Part shown: piece after piece, positions 18,090-24,649 of the stretch
Position numbering within the stretch: position 1 is the stretch's first letter
Layout: every line of letters starts with the position of its first letter
NCBI RefSeq assembly: GCF_003610195.1
Contig: NZ_RAPO01000001.1
Span: 1,401,277 to 1,465,276, forward strand
Length of the DNA: 64,000 bases
Reading direction: 5' to 3'
From: Halopiger aswanensis
Lineage (GTDB): Archaea; Halobacteriota; Halobacteria; Halobacteriales; Natrialbaceae
The notes under the pieces: generated by a model
The model's input: only the letters and a program-made list of their open reading frames with translations
What the model was told of the DNA's origin: nothing
The model's database searches: none
Translations under genes and position numbers: made by a program

Positions 18090-19289
18090 TCAGTCGGATT
18101 CGTTACAAGCCGCGATGATAACCTCCGGATCGTCGATTAGTCGGTTCTCCATGTAGTTTCCCTTCCCCTTACCGGCCCACTTGCGCTCCTGCTCGATGAT
18201 CGAGAGGAACTCGAGTTCCGAGAGAATATCGCGGACGCGACGCAGTTTCAGGTGATCGGACTGATCCCGGTCGCACAGTCGCTTGTAGAGGTCGTACACC
18301 TCGTTGGTCGTCACCGGCGCGTCGTCGCCCTCCTTCTGCTGGGTGAGCAGCGCCATCGCCTCGAGCACCAGCTTCGCGTGACTCGGGCTCTTCGAGATGA
18401 GTTCGGCCAGCCGGCTGGTCTCCTCGCGCTCGTGGGCCTGATCGACGCAGGACTCGGTCACCCGCTCGAAGTCGTTCTCCTCGGCGATTTCGCCCGCAAA
18501 GCGGAGGATGTCGATCGCCTTCCGCGCGTCGCCGTGTTCGCGGGCCGCGAGTGCGGCCACGCGCGGGACGACGCCGTCCTCGAGGACCCCCTCGTGGAAC
18601 GCGTCGGAGCGCGAGCGGAGGATCTCGCGGATCTGGGTCGCGTCGTACGGCGAGAAGACGTACTCGCGCTCGCAGAGGCTGGACTTGATTCGCTCGTCCA
18701 GCGAGTCTTTGTACCGGACCTTGTTCGAGATGCCGATGACGCCGACCGTACTCTCGGTGAGCTTGCCGGACTCGACGGCCCGAGAGAGTTGCATGAGGAT
18801 ATCGTCGTCCTCGATCTTGTCGACCTCGTCTAAGATAATCAGCGCGACGTCGTAGCGGGTGTCGATGATCTGCCAGAGCCGGCGGTAGTACTCGGCGGTG
18901 CTCAGGCCCGAGTGAGGGATCGAGATGTCCGTCTCCGTCTGGTCATTGAGCTGGTGCCCGGCCGATTGGACGGCCTGGGTCTCCGTCGACTCCTGAAGAC
19001 AGTCGACGTACGCGACGCCGATCGAGACGTCGTTGCCCTTGGCGCGCTCGATCGCCTGGTTCGTGATGAACTTCGAGCACAGCGATTTGCCGGTCCCCGT
19101 CTTCCCGTAGACGAGGACGTTGTTCGGCGTGTTCCCCCGCGTCGCCGGTTTGATCGCGTTCGCGAGGTTCGTCAGTTCGTCCTCGCGACCGATGATCCGA
19201 TCGCCGTCCGGGAGGTGCGAAACCTGCAGGAGCTCCTTGTTGCGGAAGATCTCGTTTTCGCTCCCGAAGTAATCCGTCGAGCCCGACAT
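18090..19289 (-). CDS. orc1: Orc1/Cdc6 family replication initiator
   Basis: 399 residues, normal length. AAA+ domain: IGREDEL (33-39), Walker A GKTGTGKS (62-69), Walker B LIILDEVDK (about 150-158), sensor-1 region GVIGISNK, and sensor-2/lid helices around HGDARKAIDIL. C-terminal winged helix (about 300-399: SPSHAKLVLEAMALLTQ...LRRVRDILSELEFL). It should bind the repeats just upstream and load the MCM helicase. The promoter (CGTTTAAGAG, minus strand) is leaderless-type and one origin element (19331-19352) abuts it, which suggests autoregulation. Which numbered haloarchaeal Orc this is cannot be told from the sequence alone. Confidence 0.95.
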   Translation of the reverse strand: MSGSTDYFGSENEIFRNKELLQVSHLPDGDRIIGREDELTNLANAIKPATRGNTPNNVLVYGKTGTGKSLCSKFITNQAIERAKGNDVSIGVAYVDCLQESTETQAVQSAGHQLNDQTETDISIPHSGLSTAEYYRRLWQIIDTRYDVALIILDEVDKIEDDDILMQLSRAVESGKLTESTVGVIGISNKVRYKDSLDERIKSSLCEREYVFSPYDATQIREILRSRSDAFHEGVLEDGVVPRVAALAAREHGDARKAIDILRFAGEIAEENDFERVTESCVDQAHEREETSRLAELISKSPSHAKLVLEAMALLTQQKEGDDAPVTTNEVYDLYKRLCDRDQSDHLKLRRVRDILSELEFLSIIEQERKWAGKGKGNYMENRLIDDPEVIIAACNESD

Positions 19290-19316
19290 TCAGTTACTCG
19301 AGACATTCGGCGTCGC

Positions 19317-19327
19317 TCTCTTAAACG
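19317..19327 (-). promoter_or_regulatory. TATA box of orc1, next to an origin repeat
   Basis: On the minus strand CGTTTAAGAG, about 28-38 bases before the orc1 ATG. The first origin element (19331-19352) sits immediately upstream, where bound Orc1 would meet the basal factors. Confidence 0.5.
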
Positions 19328-19330
19328 TTC

Positions 19331-19352
19331 GGAACCGGAGTTCCGCTGTATA
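19331..19352 (+). repeat. Origin element R1 (degenerate ORB)
   Basis: Has ACCGGAGTTCCGCTGTATA; the C-run is short but the right half matches the other copies exactly. Lies beside the orc1 promoter. Confidence 0.7.
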
Positions 19353-19392
19353 ATCCAGATCTCAACGATTCAAGAACCAAAACGATCCATCT

Positions 19393-19415
19393 ACACCCCT
19401 CGGTGCCGCTGTATA
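19393..19415 (+). repeat. Origin element R2
   Basis: Full copy: ACACCCC run, CGGTGCCGCTGTATA. Same variant as R7 at its core. Confidence 0.85.
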
Positions 19416-19424
19416 GGCCGAAAC

Positions 19425-19447
19425 GGACCCCGGATTTCCGCTGTATA
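19425..19447 (+). repeat. Origin element R3
   Basis: GGACCCC run followed by GGATTTCCGCTGTATA; begins only nine bases after R2 ends. Confidence 0.85.
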
Positions 19448-19505
19448 GGCGAGCGGGTGTCGGCCGTCACGGATGAGCCGCGAATTACGCCGTCTCGTCG
19501 CGGTG

Positions 19506-19528
19506 GGACCCCGGAGTGCCGCTGTATA
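19506..19528 (+). repeat. Origin element R4
   Basis: GGACCCC run followed by GGAGTGCCGCTGTATA. Confidence 0.85.
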
Positions 19529-19536
19529 GCAACCGG

Positions 19537-19559
19537 CCACCCCGGAGTGCCGCTGTATC
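19537..19559 (+). repeat. Origin element R5
   Basis: CCACCCC run followed by GGAGTGCCGCTGTATC. Begins eight bases after R4, so R4-R5 repeat the close spacing of R2-R3. Confidence 0.85.
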
Positions 19560-19613
19560 ACGAGCCGGTCGGCGACGAATTGCGCTCCAGACACGAACCG
19601 GCGGGAGCGGGAC

Positions 19614-19636
19614 GGACACCGTATTTCCGCTGTATT
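19614..19636 (+). repeat. Origin element R6
   Basis: Weaker left half (GGACACC), right half TATTTCCGCTGTATT. Confidence 0.75.
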
Positions 19637-19676
19637 GATTGAAAAGGATTTCTATAGGAAGCGAGCGGTTCGTTTT

Positions 19677-19699
19677 CCACCCCTCGGTGCCGCTGTATA
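19677..19699 (+). repeat. Origin element R7
   Basis: CCACCCC run followed by TCGGTGCCGCTGTATA. Confidence 0.85.
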
Positions 19700-19708
19700 C
19701 GGAGACAC

Positions 19709-19731
19709 ACACCCCGCGTTGCCGCTGTAAG
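19709..19731 (+). repeat. Origin element R8
   Basis: ACACCCC run followed by GCGTTGCCGCTGTAAG; nine bases after R7, another close pair. Confidence 0.8.
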
Positions 19732-19854
19732 GAGTCGGCCGCGCCGTCGACCTGAAACCGAGGTCGAGTACCGCCGAGACTGCACTGGTAGCCGCGACGA
19801 ACCGAAAACCGAGTCAAAACTGCGCCTCGAGTCGACTCGAGCGGACGCGGACGG

Positions 19855-20035
19855 TCAATTCCGAATGACCGTCACGACGTTCAATTCACTTAGTGGACTA
19901 TGACTAAAGTCACCTATTTATGAATGTCGGAATCAGAATAGTTTCTCGATCCTGTTGTAGGGCTATAGCAACCCGCGGTAGATTACTGCCAGGTATACTG
20001 TGCTGATTGCCAGTTTTCAGACCGTCTCGAGCGGT
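19855..20035. other. AT-rich candidate DNA-unwinding element of the origin
   Basis: The least G+C-rich stretch of the origin, e.g. around CACCTATTTATGAATG (19911-19926), lying between direct repeats R1-R8 and inverted R9. A small inverted repeat ACGGTCA / TGACCGT (about 19851-19872) marks its left edge. Confidence 0.6.
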
Positions 20036-20058
20036 CATACAGCGGCAACGAGGGGTGT
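20036..20058 (-). repeat. Origin element R9, inverted
   Basis: Read on the minus strand: ACACCCC run, TCGTTGCCGCTGTATG. The only copy in the opposite direction, placed on the far side of the AT-rich centre, which gives the origin its two-sided form. Confidence 0.85.
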
Positions 20059-20129
20059 GTCTCCGGCCCAACCACTGTGAGATCGCAGTTACGAACGGTA
20101 TCGAAGCCGCGCCGAGAAGAAACCGAACC

Positions 20130-20792
20130 CTACGCGTCCGCGCAGATTTCGACGAAGTTCCGCAGAATCTGTAGCCCCGTCTCGCCGCTCTTCTCGGGGT
20201 GGAACTGGGTGCCGAAGACGTTGCCCGCGTCGTTGGCGACGATCGAGGGGAACTCGCGTTCGTAGTCGGTGCTCGCGACCGTCGCGAACCCGTCGTCGGG
20301 AACCGCGTAGTAGGAGTGGACGAAGTAGGCGTACTGGCCATCGATGCCCTCGACGAGCGGGTGATCCCGCTGGACGTCCAGTTCGTTCCAGCCCATGTGG
20401 GGCACCTTCTGGCCGTCCGAGAACCGGACGTTCGTTCCGGGAATCAGGTCCAGCCCTTCGACGGCGGACTCGCCGTCGGTCGTCCCCTCCTCGCTCGAGG
20501 TCAGCAGCATCTGCATGCCGAGACAGATGCCGAACAGGGGTTGGTCGCGCTCGGCGACCTCGAGGAGGTGTTCGCGGATCGGCTCGGCGTTCTCGACGCC
20601 TTCGCGGAAGGCGCCGACGCCGGGGAGGACGACGCCGTCGGCGTCGGCGAAGGCGTCGGGGTCGTCGGTGATCGTGACGTCGGCGCCCGCGCGCTCCAGG
20701 CCGCGGGTGACGCTGCGCAGGTTCCCCAGTCCGTAGTCGACGACGACGACGGAGGCGAGGGATTGGTCGGCTGCGGACGAAACGCTGCTCAT
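20130..20792 (-). CDS. hisH: Imidazole glycerol phosphate synthase glutaminase subunit
   Basis: 220 residues. Class-I glutamine amidotransferase that supplies ammonia to HisF in histidine synthesis. Signatures: VVDYGLGNLRSV (about 17-28), oxyanion region LPGVGAF, the nucleophile Cys90 in GICLGMQ, HMGWN and the catalytic His/Glu pair in GTQFHPEKSG near residue 200. A 13-residue N-terminal extension precedes the conserved part; a later start is not available as ATG. As in most haloarchaea the gene is not clustered with other his genes. Its 3' end borders the origin region. Confidence 0.95.
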   Translation of the reverse strand: MSSVSSAADQSLASVVVVDYGLGNLRSVTRGLERAGADVTITDDPDAFADADGVVLPGVGAFREGVENAEPIREHLLEVAERDQPLFGICLGMQMLLTSSEEGTTDGESAVEGLDLIPGTNVRFSDGQKVPHMGWNELDVQRDHPLVEGIDGQYAYFVHSYYAVPDDGFATVASTDYEREFPSIVANDAGNVFGTQFHPEKSGETGLQILRNFVEICADA

Positions 20793-20902
20793 ACTCGAAC
20801 TGAGGGCGGAACGTTGAAGTGTATTGCCATTCGCGCAACTGCAACCGGGCGTACTCCGCGCGTCTTCCCCGCTCCTTAGGTTCTCGAGGCTGTAGGGCCG
20901 AT

Positions 20903-21337
20903 ATGGTCGACAGCGATAGCGAAACCGATACCGATACCGACTCCGACGCGCCTACCGGAACCGACTCCAACACCAGCACCGCCACCAGCGCCGACCCGGA
21001 ATCCGTCGTCCGCGACTACTACGAGTACGTCGACGCCGAGCGGTACGACGACCTCGTCGACCTCTTCGCCGACGACGTTCGGTACGAGCGCCCCGGACAG
21101 GGTGCGATCACCGGCCGCGAGGAACTCCGCGAGTTCTATCTCGACGGCCGGCCGCTCGAGGAGGGATCCCACGAGGTTCACGATATCGTCGTCGAGGAAG
21201 ACACCGTCGCCGTCCGCGGGAGCTTTACCGGTTTGCAGGGCGACGAACGCGTCGCGTTCGACTTCGCGGACTTCCACGAATTCGAGGACGGGAAGATCTC
21301 GCGGCGCTATACGTTCACGGACCGAGACGAGGTGTGA
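20903..21337 (+). CDS. NTF2-like/SnoaL-like domain protein
   Basis: 144 residues. The first 40 are an Asp/Thr/Ser-rich disordered tail; the rest is a single NTF2-like fold (VVRDYYEYVDAERYDDLVDLFADDVRYERPG ... ITGREELREFYLDGR ... VRGSFTG ... FADFHEFEDGKISRRYTF), the cone-shaped domain of SnoaL, ketosteroid isomerase and limonene epoxide hydrolase. Enzyme activity and ligand are not predictable. It is paralogous to the protein encoded at 26632-27033. The ATG at 20903 is chosen because the upstream frame has no conserved content. Confidence 0.75.
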   Translation: MVDSDSETDTDTDSDAPTGTDSNTSTATSADPESVVRDYYEYVDAERYDDLVDLFADDVRYERPGQGAITGREELREFYLDGRPLEEGSHEVHDIVVEEDTVAVRGSFTGLQGDERVAFDFADFHEFEDGKISRRYTFTDRDEV

Positions 21338-21376
21338 TAATCGCTCGCGGGTTCGCAGGCTCGTAAGCTCGCGGAA

Positions 21377-21979
21377 TCAGAAGCCGTCGAGCCGCGTCTG
21401 GCCGCTTTCGCTCCCGTCGACGTCCGCGAGATCGGCGGCCCGCTCGAGGGCCGACTCGAACGTCTCCTCCTGACTGCGATCGTACAGCGTCGCCGCCGGA
21501 TGGACGCAGAGCAGCAGCCGTCGGGGGGTACCGGCGATGCGAACCTCCTCGAGCGACCCGGCTTCCTTCGTGACGGCGACCGAGCGCTCGAGCAGGTGTT
21601 CGCTGGGAACCTTCCCGAGCGTGACGATTACGTCCGGATCGACGAGGTCGATTTCGGTCTCGAGGTAGCCCCGGCAGTGCTCGAGTTCCTCGTCGGTGGG
21701 GTCGCGGTTCTCGGGCGGGCGACAGCGCACGCAGTTGGTGATGCGGACGGTCTCGCGGTCGAGGCCGACGGTCCGGAGTTGTTCGTCGAGGACGGTCCCG
21801 CTGCGGCCGACGAAGGGTTCGCCCTCCGCGTCCTCCTGCGCGCCGGGCCCCTCGCCGACGAATAGGACGTCGGCGTCCTCGGGACCGGTTCCGTTGACGA
21901 TCCGACTGCGGGAGTCGACCAGCACCGGACAGCGCGTACACTCGTCCACGCAGAGATCCTCCGCATTCAGCTCGCTCAT
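21377..21979 (-). CDS. udg: Uracil-DNA glycosylase, type 4 (Fe-S)
   Basis: 200 residues. Removes uracil from DNA to start base-excision repair. Motif A region GEGPGAQEDAEGEPFVGRSG and motif B HPAATLYDRS are the family signatures. Four cysteines that should hold a [4Fe-4S] cluster: CVDECTRC at the N-terminus (Cys9, 13 and 16 region) and CVRCRPP plus the later cysteine in LLLCVHPA. Start MSELNAEDL agrees with family members. Adjacent to the DUF99 gene, another candidate for acting on deaminated DNA. Confidence 0.92.
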   Translation of the reverse strand: MSELNAEDLCVDECTRCPVLVDSRSRIVNGTGPEDADVLFVGEGPGAQEDAEGEPFVGRSGTVLDEQLRTVGLDRETVRITNCVRCRPPENRDPTDEELEHCRGYLETEIDLVDPDVIVTLGKVPSEHLLERSVAVTKEAGSLEEVRIAGTPRRLLLCVHPAATLYDRSQEETFESALERAADLADVDGSESGQTRLDGF

Positions 21980-22068
21980 GTGGTGTCGCTCAGGCGGGCG
22001 ACTACTACGTCTTTCGCCTTTCGGGCTCGCAGCCAACTAGCTGCCGAAGGCGTTCAAGTCGATTCCCG

Positions 22069-22668
22069 TCACTCGCCGCCCTGCTCGTCGACTGCAGTGG
22101 CGTACGCATCGCCCGCTCGAGCCGCGAGCCGCGCCACGCGAATCGGTTCCGGACGGCCGCCCGCCGGCGTGAACGCCCGGACGACTTCGTCGGCCTCGCT
22201 CGTCTCGCAGCCGACGTGCCTGACGTAGACCGTGTCGTCGTTGACCGACAGCGACCGCCGCTCGGGCAGGGAGCGGTACGCCTCGAGCCGCTCGTCGCGT
22301 TCCGTCCCGGAAAAGGCGTCTCGAATCCCGGCCTCGAGACCGCCGCTTTCCTCGAAGGTGACGGCGATCACGGGCCGATCGGCAGCCTCGTGAATCCGTG
22401 CGAGGTCGAGAATATTGTACCACGCGGGGGCGACGGCGCCGAGCAGCACGTAGCGTACGTCCGGTCGCCCGACCGACTCGAGCAGCGATCGGACGGCCGC
22501 AGTCGCGTCCGTGCCGCCGACGGTACAGGCTTCGTAGGCGAGGCCGTCGACGACGCGGTCCGCGCGGACGACCGCGGCCGCGAGGGTGCTTCGACGCCGA
22601 CCGTCCCGGTCGTCGCGATCACCGCCGTACGACTCGGCGATGCCCAGCGCCCGCACCCCGGACTTCAT
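22069..22668 (-). CDS. DUF99 (UPF0215) family protein, endonuclease V-like fold
   Basis: 199 residues. Begins MKSGVRALGIAESYGG, with the family core VRADRVVDGLAYEACTVGGTDAT, VRYVLLGAVAPAWYNILD and VIAVTFEES. DUF99 is structurally related to endonuclease V; database entries often call it endonuclease dU, but I cannot confirm activity. It starts six bases after the stop of the DUF5786-like gene (an operon) and lies next to a uracil-DNA glycosylase, which agrees with a DNA-lesion role. That link is inference. Confidence 0.82.
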   Translation of the reverse strand: MKSGVRALGIAESYGGDRDDRDGRRRSTLAAAVVRADRVVDGLAYEACTVGGTDATAAVRSLLESVGRPDVRYVLLGAVAPAWYNILDLARIHEAADRPVIAVTFEESGGLEAGIRDAFSGTERDERLEAYRSLPERRSLSVNDDTVYVRHVGCETSEADEVVRAFTPAGGRPEPIRVARLAARAGDAYATAVDEQGGE

Positions 22669-22674
22669 CCCTCG

Positions 22675-22848
22675 TTACTCCTCGTCCTTGATTTCCTGCA
22701 GTCGGTCGAGGAGTTCGTCGCTCGAGGCCCCGTTTTCGAACTCGATCGTTCCGTCGTGGTCGGTCTGCGAAGACTGCACCGCGTCGTCGTCATCAAAATC
22801 GGCGTCGACTTCCTGTTGCTCGGATTCGTCGTAGCTCCCGAATCCCAT
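22675..22848 (-). CDS. DUF5786-like acidic microprotein
   Basis: 57 residues, extremely acidic. Starts MGFGSYDESEQQEVDADFDD, matching as I recall the small haloarchaeal DUF5786 family; the end (SSDELLDRLQEIKDEE) is likely a helix. TATA-like GCTTATAGCG lies just upstream, giving a leaderless mRNA that continues into the DUF99 gene. Function unknown. Confidence 0.75.
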   Translation of the reverse strand: MGFGSYDESEQQEVDADFDDDDAVQSSQTDHDGTIEFENGASSDELLDRLQEIKDEE

Positions 22849-22894
22849 ACATATCGCTATAAGCGGTTGGAAGTGAAAAAATCCATGGTTACAT

Positions 22895-22919
22895 GTTTCA
22901 ATTTCGCGGAAAGTGAAAC
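22895..22919. promoter_or_regulatory. Near-perfect palindrome between divergent genes
   Basis: GTTTCAATTTC (22895-22905) and GAAAGTGAAAC (22909-22919) match at 10 of 11 positions around a GCG centre. It lies in the gap between the DUF5786/DUF99 operon (minus) and the MBL-fold gene (plus), about 47 bases upstream of the former and 120 upstream of the latter. A dimeric repressor site is the likely reading. Confidence 0.5.
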
Positions 22920-23040
22920 GATCCGACGGTCAAGTTCGAGTGTGGGATCCACCCGCTGACGGAGACGGGGGCGGGCGACACCAAGTCGCTGCTACCCGAA
23001 CGACGCCAGGATTTTGTCGATTCCCGACGACGTGACGCAC

Positions 23041-23652
23041 ATGGACGTTCACCACGTCACCGAACCCGCGGAGACGTTCACGTGTAACGCCTTTCTCGCG
23101 CTCGGCGAGGCGCCGACGCTTGTCGACGCCGGCGCCTGGGACGGCGTCGTCGACGAGATCAGCGAGCACACCGACGTGCTCGACGCCATCGTACTCACCC
23201 ACCAGCACGGCGACCACGTCGAGCAACTCGAGACCGTCGTCGAGGCCTTCGATCCGACGGTGTACGCCTACGGCGACCACCCGCTGCGCGACCGCGCGCT
23301 CGAGGACGGCGACACGGTCCACATCGGCGACGAGGCGTTCGACGTGGTCTACACGCCCGGCCACGCCGACGATCACGTTTCGTTCGTCTCCGAATCGTCG
23401 CTGTTCTCCGGCGACGTGGTCGTCCACGACGACGGCGCCTTCGACTACGGGAGCTTCGGCCGCACCGACATGGCGGGCCAGTCCCGCGAGCGGCTCATCG
23501 AGAGCATCGAGGCGCTGCTCGAGCGCATGCCCGACGGCGTCGAGCACATGTACGCGGGCCACGGCGGCGTCTTCCACGGGGACGTTCGGGACGTCGTCGA
23601 GACGGCGCTCGAGCGGGCCGAGAAGCGAGAGCCGAAGTACCCCGACGAATGA
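23041..23652 (+). CDS. MBL-fold metallohydrolase (glyoxalase II-like)
   Basis: 203 residues. The di-zinc motif HxHxDH is changed slightly to HQHGDH (THQHGDHVEQ, about residues 58-67) and the later ligands are visible in TPGHADDHV, SGDVVVHDDG and YAGHGGVFHG. Single-domain lactamase fold of hydroxyacylglutathione-hydrolase type; haloarchaea lack glutathione, so the thiol ester substrate is unknown. The ATG at 23041 is chosen over an earlier TTG. Ends in a short charged tail. Confidence 0.85.
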   Translation: MDVHHVTEPAETFTCNAFLALGEAPTLVDAGAWDGVVDEISEHTDVLDAIVLTHQHGDHVEQLETVVEAFDPTVYAYGDHPLRDRALEDGDTVHIGDEAFDVVYTPGHADDHVSFVSESSLFSGDVVVHDDGAFDYGSFGRTDMAGQSRERLIESIEALLERMPDGVEHMYAGHGGVFHGDVRDVVETALERAEKREPKYPDE

Positions 23653-23742
23653 GTGGCCGGTCCGGAGACGAGCCACGACGGGGCGAGTCTCCGGCTTTTT
23701 GGTCCAGATTTTTGCGCGAGCGGTGAGCGACGCCGGGAGCGA

Positions 23743-23791
23743 ACCCGAGCGGAAAAAGTGAGTCAGACCCGAGCGGAAAAGGTGGGGTCAG
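23743..23791 (+). repeat. Tandem duplication of a 24-25 base unit
   Basis: ACCCGAGCGGAAAAAG... (23743-23766) is followed at once by ACCCGAGCGGAAAAGG... (23767-23791). Two head-to-tail copies, differing at a few positions, in the gap between convergent genes. Downstream of a GC-rich inverted sequence ending in CTTTTT (about 23695-23700) that may terminate the MBL transcript. Confidence 0.7.
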
Positions 23792-23850
23792 AGACGGCGT
23801 CGCAACTCGAGCGGCGCTGAAACGGAAAGAAGACGAACCGAGACGCCCGA

Positions 23851-24000
23851 TTATGCCGCGCGGGGTTCCTTCGCCTTGGGGCGGAGCTTCTCGTAGCCGC
23901 ACTTCCGGCAGCTGTCGGCTCGCTTCGGGTTGCGAGCGTTACAGCGCATGCAGATCATCTTCTCGAGCGTTCGTTTCTCGGCAGCGTCGAAACTTGGCAT
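23851..24000 (-). CDS. rpl40e: 50S ribosomal protein L40e
   Basis: 49 residues, usual size for archaeal L40e. Begins [20 protein letters not shown]; the zinc ribbon is CMRCNAR and [12 protein letters not shown] (four cysteines in two CxxC pairs), followed by the short basic tail. Component of the large ribosomal subunit. The neighbouring Tsr3 gene on the same strand is a ribosome-modification enzyme. Confidence 0.95.
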   Translation of the reverse strand: MPSFDAAEKRTLEKMICMRCNARNPKRADSCRKCGYEKLRPKAKEPRAA

Positions 24001-24057
24001 GTCGCTGCGTTCGGCCGTGGTGCATTTAACCGCTGTGGTTGGCGCGTTCCGCTTTGA

Positions 24058-24579
24058 TTACTCCTCGCCCTCGCCCTCGTCGGCTAGATAGTCGTCCTGC
24101 ACGGCGACGACCTCGCTCGAGTCGGCACACGCACTGTACCGCCGCAGCGGTTCCTCGTTGAGGTCGAGAAAGGTCTGGCCCCAGCGGAACGGCTCGAGGA
24201 GGTCCTCGGCGCGGTCCCGCTCGCCGAAGATGCAGCAGGCGCCGGCCAGCGCCTCGACGGTCGTGAGTTGAAACGGCCGCCCGTAGTTGACCGGGTTCGC
24301 GGCCACGAGGAACGGCAGCGCGCGGTGGACGCCGTTCATGCGGAAGGAAGCCGCTTCGGCGGACTCCCACGAGCAGTCGAGCGCGACCAGCGTGCCGAGC
24401 CCCTCCTCGGCGTCGGCCGGTGAGAGCGCCTGATCGGCGTGGGGGTTGAGGACGACGCCGTAGGGCACCTGGCCCATCGACCGGTAGAGGGTCGCCTCGT
24501 CGAACTTCTCGAGGCGACGGGCGGTGCACTTTGCGGGGTCGTCGTCGCCCTCATAGTAGACGTGACACTCCAGTTCCAC
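24058..24579 (-). CDS. tsr3: rRNA aminocarboxypropyltransferase Tsr3 (DUF367)
   Basis: 173 residues. Transfers the aminocarboxypropyl group of SAM to a modified uridine in the small-subunit rRNA (m1acp3-psi in eukaryotes; acp-uridine in archaea). Family signatures: [55 protein letters not shown] and [11 protein letters not shown], followed by [19 protein letters not shown]. Placed 57 bases upstream of the L40e gene in the same direction; the two are probably transcribed together. Confidence 0.93.
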   Translation of the reverse strand: MELECHVYYEGDDDPAKCTARRLEKFDEATLYRSMGQVPYGVVLNPHADQALSPADAEEGLGTLVALDCSWESAEAASFRMNGVHRALPFLVAANPVNYGRPFQLTTVEALAGACCIFGERDRAEDLLEPFRWGQTFLDLNEEPLRRYSACADSSEVVAVQDDYLADEGEGEE

Positions 24580-24649
24580 GCCTGATCGTACGCACAGCGG
24601 GGAGAAAAGCCCGACGGACCGGCTGCCGGCGCTCGCGGGCGTCCCCCGA

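Larger units (their letters stand above)
19290..20129. other. Putative replication origin (oriC) adjacent to orc1
   Basis: An 840-base non-coding region with the hallmarks of a haloarchaeal origin. Eight direct copies of a 23-base element with a C-run (G-string on the other strand) and the core CCGCTGTA lie between 19331 and 19731; one inverted copy lies at 20036-20058. Between them, about 19855-20035, is the most AT-rich stretch of the neighbourhood, a likely unwinding element. An orc1 gene is immediately adjacent. Direct repeats on one side, an inverted one on the other and an AT-rich centre match known Orc1-bound origins in archaea; the repeat itself differs from the oriC1-type elements I remember. 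Confidence 0.85.

Noticed and set aside
19331..20058. The repeats could be taken for a CRISPR array.
   Set aside because: Copies are unevenly spaced (8 to about 300 bases apart), degenerate, with one inverted copy and no cas genes; they fit an origin beside orc1.
22895..22919. The palindrome looks like a single CRISPR-type repeat (starts GTTTCA).
   Set aside because: Only one copy exists and there are no spacers or cas genes.
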